DNA from: Salpingoeca rosetta
Taxonomy: Eukaryota > Opisthokonta > Choanoflagellata > Craspedida > Salpingoecidae
Assembly (NCBI RefSeq): GCF_000188695.1
Contig: NW_004754928.1
Span: 330,799 to 366,887, forward strand
Length of the DNA stretch: 36,089 bases
Direction: 5' to 3'
The notes under the pieces were generated by a model. It was not told the origin of the DNA, did not search any database, and saw only the letters and a program-made list of their open reading frames with translations. Below, piece after piece: positions 29,580 to 36,089 of this stretch. The translations under genes were made by a program, and so were the position numbers. Positions within the stretch are counted from its first letter, which is position 1; each line of letters starts with the position of its first letter.

Positions 29580-31668
29580 TTGGTGGTGGTGGTGGTGATG
29601 GCCAGAGCGGCAGCGTCGGCAAGCGCAGTGATGGCGGCGTTGCTGTGGAGCATGTGCGCGAGATGCTCAAGTTGATGATGACCAAGCCGTGCGGGCGCTT
29701 CCCCGACAAGTTCCTGCACAAGGAGCACTACAAGATGAGTGAAGAGGAGGCCGCCTGCTTGGTTGCCGACGCCCGTGCAACTAACTGCGGCTGCGGAGGA
29801 CGAGCGCAACATGCGCCGGACGGTTGAACCAGATGTTATGTGGCGGTGGCTGGAGTACAAGAACCGCAAGGCGTGGAAGTCGGCGCGCTTCTTCAAGATC
29901 AAACTGGTTGACCGCTACTTCACGGTGGACTTCCAGGACCACTGGGTGTACGTGAGTGGAGCACGTGGGCATGCACATGAACGACCTACGCCTGAGATTG
30001 AGCGCGTGCGGCGGGTGGTTGGACGAGCAGCGGTCGAAGCTGAAGCCACAGGCCATCTTTGAGATTCCTGACCGCTGGGACATGCGCAAGGGCCAGCTGC
30101 TTGTCGACGTAACCAACGAGGATGAGCTGGGCCGCGTGCGCGCCCTGTTGGAGCCGCTTCGCCCCCGAAACCTGCGCGTGCACCGTGTGCAGAACGTGCC
30201 ACTGTTCAAGCGGTACTTGGAGAGCGTGCAGCGCGTGTACTGGCGGCCCGCGCCACCAAACCTGTCCAACGACATTGCGCCGCTCTCTGGCGACGACAAC
30301 GACGACTACAACGTATTTGCGCACCGCCTGCTGCACGTTATCTGCAAGAGCGAGCTTGGCCTGACCATCAACTACGCCAGCGCGGAAGGCTACTTTGGCT
30401 CGGGCCTGTATTTCAGCCGCGACCCGTCGTTTGCTGTCAAGTATGGCCACCACGAGGGCAGCACAACAGACAAAAACGACACCACCAGCGAGCGGTGCGT
30501 GTATGTCGATGTGTCGACGCCCCAGTTGAATGACGTTGCTGCTGGCGTTGCTGATCATGGTGTCACTCCAACTGCTGTTTCTGCTGCTGCTCGCCATGGT
30601 GACGAAGGAGAAGGAATTGGCCGAGTTGCCGCTGGTGAAGGGACCTCGGGTGGTGCTGAAGGTCCTGGTGGACGCACGACTGCTTTTGCTGCTGCTGGGA
30701 GCGTGCTATACGATTCCGTTCGCGGTTTCGACGGCGATACGGACATGTTTGTCATCTATGACAACGGCATGTGCTTCCCGGAGTACACCATCTCCTTTGC
30801 CGATGATGCTGTTGATGTTGAGGAGGAAGTGGATGATGAAGAGGAGGAAGAGGAAGAAGAAGATGACGCGCCAGTCGTCTGGGAGCGTGAGAGTGATGGC
30901 GACCGTGGAGATGATGCTACTGCGGACGTGGAAGATGCTGGAGCGAGGGGCATGCGACTCACGGCTGGGGATGAGGATGGTGATGGTCCACCACGTGATG
31001 GTGGTGATGGTCCACTACTTGATGGTGGTGCTGGTCACGGTGGCGATCAATCACAACGACCCCTGCCACCCCAAAATGATGTTTCTGGTGATGATGGTGC
31101 TGTCGCTGAGAACAACGGCTACGGGGCGTACGGAATCAGAGGCAGCCCCCACCCCAACAACAGCCCCAACATTAACAACAACAACCACAACATTCTTGGC
31201 AATGCCAGCAAACGTATTTGTCTCAGCCTTGGCTATCGTCAGGTCGCTGGTGCCTTCTTGAACGACTCAGCTAGGCTAGTGACAGTTGGGTTGGTTTGGT
31301 ACGCCAGTTTGGTTGTCTCGCGTTATCGAGGCTGCGGAGCGGTTTGTTTCGTGGTGAGTGTTGTTCGTAGCGGGTGGTGTTGGCCTGCTTTGCGTTTGTT
31401 TTTCTTCCCTCCCCTTCCCTCCTGTTCTTTGTTGGTGTTGTTGTGCAAGACTGCACAACGCCGTTCGTCATTTACATTCCTTGCAGCTAACCAAGCTCGC
31501 GTTTGGACTTGCGTGCGGGATTGCGCACGTTTGTTGATTTGCGTGTGTGTGTGTGTGTGCGTGCGTGTGTGTGTGTATTTGTTCCTTGGACCATCTTTCC
31601 TTTTCTTCTTTGTCGTGTCTTATGTGAGGGAATACATGCTCGCACTCAGCGCATTCGTTCTTGATTGA
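25502..31668 (+). CDS. Macro/WWE/PARP protein (PARP14-like), frame-disrupted
   Basis: Two clean exons (25502-25740 and 25956-26204), then from 26409 a long stretch of GC3-rich coding sequence that changes frame. Order: several RRM/KH-like segments ([53 protein letters not shown]); a macro-like segment near 28860-29270 ([53 protein letters not shown]); a first WWE ([27 protein letters not shown]); a second WWE ([33 protein letters not shown]); and the catalytic domain ([23 protein letters not shown] near 30330, [37 protein letters not shown] near 30750). These families bind and transfer ADP-ribose. The triad reads His-Tyr-Met, as in mono-ADP-ribosyltransferase or inactive members. A TAG interrupts at 26455, and about ten frame changes follow up to 29960. 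After the catalytic domain come acidic and Asp/Gly-rich stretches. The real 3' end may be a donor at 31353 rather than the stop at 31668. Confidence 0.65.
29524..29582 (+). repeat. (GAT)n coding poly-Asp tract
   Basis: About 19 GAT/GAC codons followed by GGT codons, between the two WWE segments of the PARP-like gene. In frame they encode poly-Asp then poly-Gly. The tract is followed by [20 protein letters not shown]. Confidence 0.85.
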
Positions 31669-32148
31669 GTGTGCGCGTTGCTAACAAGCTTAACCGTGGC
31701 AGTTGTTGTGAACTAAACAATGCACGTGTGTGAACCGAACAATGAAGGTAGAGTGCGTTGGTGGAAGAGAGGGTGGGGGTGTATAAATGTGCGGTTGAAT
31801 CCGTGTTGAACCCCATGCTGATGTAACGTGGATGGAAGTTCATTGGCATGCGTGCTGATGACCCGAAGAACTGCGATTGTCTTGTTGTACTGGAAGTGTT
31901 CTTTCTTCCCCGGCATGAACACTTCGTGTTCCACAGTTGTGGAACAGCTTCTTCCGCTATCCCAATGCACGTATTCGGTTGGGGGTTGAGTCGTTTCAGT
32001 TGGAAGCAAAAGAACGATGGGCAGCGTCAGGTGCACAGGAGGCATTGAAGGAGGAACATTGGGTGATGCAGGATGCAGTAACAATGGTGACGAAAACGAA
32101 AGAGGTGCAGAAAGGGCACACATATGTGCACACACATACACACACACA
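31669..32148. other. Convergent intergenic region
   Basis: Lies between the end of the plus-strand PARP-like frame and the stop of the minus-strand propeller gene. No gene or RNA recognised. A short CA run precedes ATCAGCATCC at the propeller stop, the same junction as at copies A and C. Confidence 0.5.
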
Positions 32149-33378
32149 TCAGCATCCTGGGTCAATGACAAGGACAGACTGTGCAGAATGCGGGATGCCG
32201 TAGATGAGGCCGTTTGGAGCGAGCACCCCGTCGAACCACTTGTTGTTGCCGCTAAGACCGCTGATGGTCGTGGTGTCGGTGGTGTTTAAGGTTGGATCTA
32301 AGATGAGGACAGAATTTGAGCCATTTGGGATACCGATGATGTTGCCGTTGGGTGCGAGCACACCACCAACCCACTTTCGAAAGCTGGTTGCGGCTGCAAT
32401 GACAAGCTCGTCGGTTGCGTTGGTGGCTGGGTTTATGACGAGTGTCGTTGCAACACGGCCTGGGATGGTGTAGATGAGACCGTTGCGTGCAAGCACACCG
32501 CCGAACCACTTGTCGCTTGTGGAACCCAGGCCGCTAATGGTGGTGAGGTCCATCGTGAGAGAGACAGGGTTGATGATGAGGACGCTTGTCGCATCCCGTG
32601 GAATGCAGTAGATGAGACCGTTGTCCGCTTGCACGCCATCGTACCATTTGTACAGCTGGCTCGACAGCCCGGACAGCGTGGTGATGTCGGCTGTGTTGGT
32701 CTCGGGGTCGATGATCAGCACAGACGTGGCAGCCAGGGGGATGCCAAATATGAGGCCGTTTCTGGCCACCACACCACTGTACCACTTGCGGCCACGGGAC
32801 CCGACTGAGTGGATGCTTGTGGTGTCAACCGTGTTGGTGTCTGGGTCGATGATGAGCATCGTCTCCCTGTTTGAAGGGAACATGTAAATGAGGCTGTTGT
32901 GTGCCAACACAGCACCACTCCATTTGTCGTTGTCTGTTCCAAGCCCAGAGATTGTGGTCGTGTCGACGTTGTTTGAGCTAGGGTCAATGATGAGAACAGA
33001 AGGGGAGTTGAATGGCGCGGCATAGATCAGACCGTTGTTGGCCAATACGCCCCCAAGCCATTTTGCACCCATTGAGCCGAGCTGGCCAAACGTCATGGCA
33101 CGCCTCTTCAGATGGCAGAGCTCACCGTTGATGCTCTGCTGCGCCGACACGGTGCTCATCAACATGCTGAGCGTCTCGTGCACGTTCACACCATTCACAA
33201 ACACGGGCTGGCTCATTGGATCGCTTGTGTTGATGTGAAACGCGCCCGCATCATCCTCCTCCAGCGTCACCTCTCCAACAACGCTGCTGAGGAGCGGCAT
33301 CCAGCACACTGCAACCGCCACCAGCACGGGAAGCAGCAACATCCCACGTGCCTGCAGGCACCCCATCGTTCTCACCAT
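32149..33378 (-). CDS. Secreted seven-repeat beta-propeller-like protein (intact copy B)
   Basis: A single-exon frame of 409 residues. It starts MVRTMGCLQARGMLLLPVLV (signal peptide: basic start, then leucine/valine core to about residue 30). A short acidic region and DPMSQPVFVNGVNVHETLSM follow. Then come seven repeats of about 45 residues with the pattern KW-x-GGVLAxNGLIYxIP-x(4)-SVLIIDP-x-TNTxDTTTISGL. The last repeat ends VLVIDPGC, so the protein ends in Cys. Seven repeats of this size, each with several predicted strands, suggest one seven-bladed propeller, perhaps a secreted binding protein. I know similar NGLIYGIP repeats only as uncharacterised kelch/streptogramin-lyase-like sequences; the function is unknown. 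No introns or lesions, and it is the reference for copies A and C. It is opposite in strand to its neighbours. Confidence 0.85.
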   Translation of the reverse strand: MVRTMGCLQARGMLLLPVLVAVAVCWMPLLSSVVGEVTLEEDDAGAFHINTSDPMSQPVFVNGVNVHETLSMLMSTVSAQQSINGELCHLKRRAMTFGQLGSMGAKWLGGVLANNGLIYAAPFNSPSVLIIDPSSNNVDTTTISGLGTDNDKWSGAVLAHNSLIYMFPSNRETMLIIDPDTNTVDTTSIHSVGSRGRKWYSGVVARNGLIFGIPLAATSVLIIDPETNTADITTLSGLSSQLYKWYDGVQADNGLIYCIPRDATSVLIINPVSLTMDLTTISGLGSTSDKWFGGVLARNGLIYTIPGRVATTLVINPATNATDELVIAAATSFRKWVGGVLAPNGNIIGIPNGSNSVLILDPTLNTTDTTTISGLSGNNKWFDGVLAPNGLIYGIPHSAQSVLVIDPGC

Positions 33379-34030
33379 ATAGGCAGAGAAGAAGTAGAAG
33401 AGAGGAGAAGAGGAGAAGAGTAGAAGGAGAAGTAGAAGTTAAGTGTGCCTCCCTCCTTCCTCGTTCTTGTGTCTGTTCGCAGGACAGGCGCAGCACCAAG
33501 AGAAGAAGAGAAGACAGGATTGGATTGTTTGTTGTTTGTTTGTGGCGTTTTGGCTGGTTGTGGTTGTGGACGATTGTTGGGAATCGTGCATTGGATTTCC
33601 AGCCACACACAAGCAAGCAAGTTCACTGTTGTGTGTGTGTGTGTTTGTGGAAAGGAAGCACGTTGAAACGCATCCATCCCTCCATCCCTCAGCCTTCCTT
33701 CCATCCTTCCTTCCTTCCTTCCATCCTTCCTTCCAGCGGCCTTGCCTTCATCAGCTCATCACTGGACCAACAAGGACAGAGCACACACGGCACACGATGT
33801 CGGTGTCTTGCTGTGTTGCACTCCACAGCTTCATCACGCAGTGCAAAACAAGGGGGTGAATTGAACGCATGTCAAGGAGGCAGGCATCGTGACTGAAGAA
33901 TACCCTTGCACCCACAGGTGCGTGTGTGTGTGTGAGTGTGCGTGAGGTCATTCCATTGCATTGCATTGCTCACCCTCGTCTACGCAACACACGTAAACGC
34001 ATACGCACACATACATCACACATTGCTTCA
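33379..34030. repeat. Duplicated 5' flank, copy 2
   Basis: Partner of 23590-24230 in the same orientation. It holds the probable promoter of the intact propeller gene on the minus strand. Facing plus, it has a leader-like segment GACTGAAGAATACCCTTGCA ending at a possible donor (CACAG|GTGCGTGTG near 33918). ATCC/TTCC runs at about 33671-33735 differ in length from copy 1. Confidence 0.85.
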
Positions 34031-34527
34031 TATGACACGTGCTCACGCATCGTCTGCCTCTCTTCCATCACCCCCAGCCTGTGCTGATGTACCTCACCTC
34101 CTCTCGTGTCTTGCGTCGCATCTGACGTCGTGTCGCTCTCGTCCTCCCGCCACCTTCACCACGCTGCCTCGTGCCTCTGTGAACATAGTGTCCATGCAGA
34201 CAAGGACGCACACAGGTGCACCTGATGTACGTGTGTGATGCAGCTGTCCCTCTCTGTCCAAGACACTCCCCAGCCACTGCTGCCGGTATCATGAGGAGTG
34301 TGTGCCTTTCCTCCCTCCGTCTGGTTGGCACCAGCATGCATGCGCGCAGCGCCTCCTCTCCACTAACACGGCGTGCTCCTCCTTCACCAGGACAGGTGCA
34401 AGCATGCGTGATGTTGAGTGTGAGCCAGCTGCCAGACCGTGGATGGAGCAGCAGAAGAACAACGTGAACCTGCTGCTGCTGCTGTATGTGGCCAATCGAC
34501 TCCACCACCACCACAGCAACAACAGCC

Positions 34528-36089
<1,562 letters not shown>

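Overview
The window looks like nuclear DNA of a gene-dense, GC-rich unicellular eukaryote. It has short exons, GT-AG introns of about 100-600 bp, GC-rich third codon positions, AATAAA-type signals, and an exceptional load of (TG/CA)n, (GTT)n and CAG/CAA microsatellites. The gene families are metazoan-like: a SCAF4/SCAF8 CTD-binding factor, Elongator ELP6, AFG2B/SPATA5L1, a WWE/PARP protein with a weaker macro-domain match, and a copper P-type ATPase. A choanoflagellate or close holozoan relative is my inference; no rRNA or marker gene in the window proves it.

Layout. 1-3.4 kb, minus strand: an unidentified gene pieced together from small phase-compatible exons, a 588-bp run of N inside a (CA)n tract, and an unidentified 202-codon exon. 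3.8-9.5 kb, plus: a complete ten-exon SCAF-like gene (CID, RRM, RS/DR region, Pro/Gln tail). 9.98-12.1 kb, minus: a complete six-exon ELP6 gene. It shares a 565-bp divergent upstream region with a plus-strand EF-hand gene (12.7-15.2 kb). 15.6-18.5 kb, minus: an AFG2B/SPATA5L1-like AAA ATPase that joins the start of D1 directly to the end of D2, so both Walker A/B cores are absent, and it carries a run of about 110 Gln codons. 18.5-21.1 kb, plus: a gene ending in a huge Gln/His-rich exon.

22-34 kb is dominated by a secreted repeat (predicted beta-propeller) family on the minus strand. There is one intact seven-repeat copy (32.1-33.4 kb), one copy with an out-of-frame internal deletion (22.65-23.6 kb) and one copy truncated at a TG microsatellite (22.0-22.5 kb). 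The 5' flank of this family is duplicated at 23.6-24.2 and 33.4-34.0 kb. On the plus strand, one flank copy leads into remnants of a pyruvate-carboxylase-like gene and the other into a copper-ATPase-like gene with HMA domains.

Between them lies a large plus-strand gene (25.5-31.7 kb) with an apparent macro domain, two WWE-like segments and a PARP catalytic domain, whose reading frame changes about ten times. Coding lesions are almost absent from the first 15 kb and dense after 16.7 kb. Either this half is a pseudogene-rich, recombination-prone region or the assembly is poor here; the sequence alone cannot decide.
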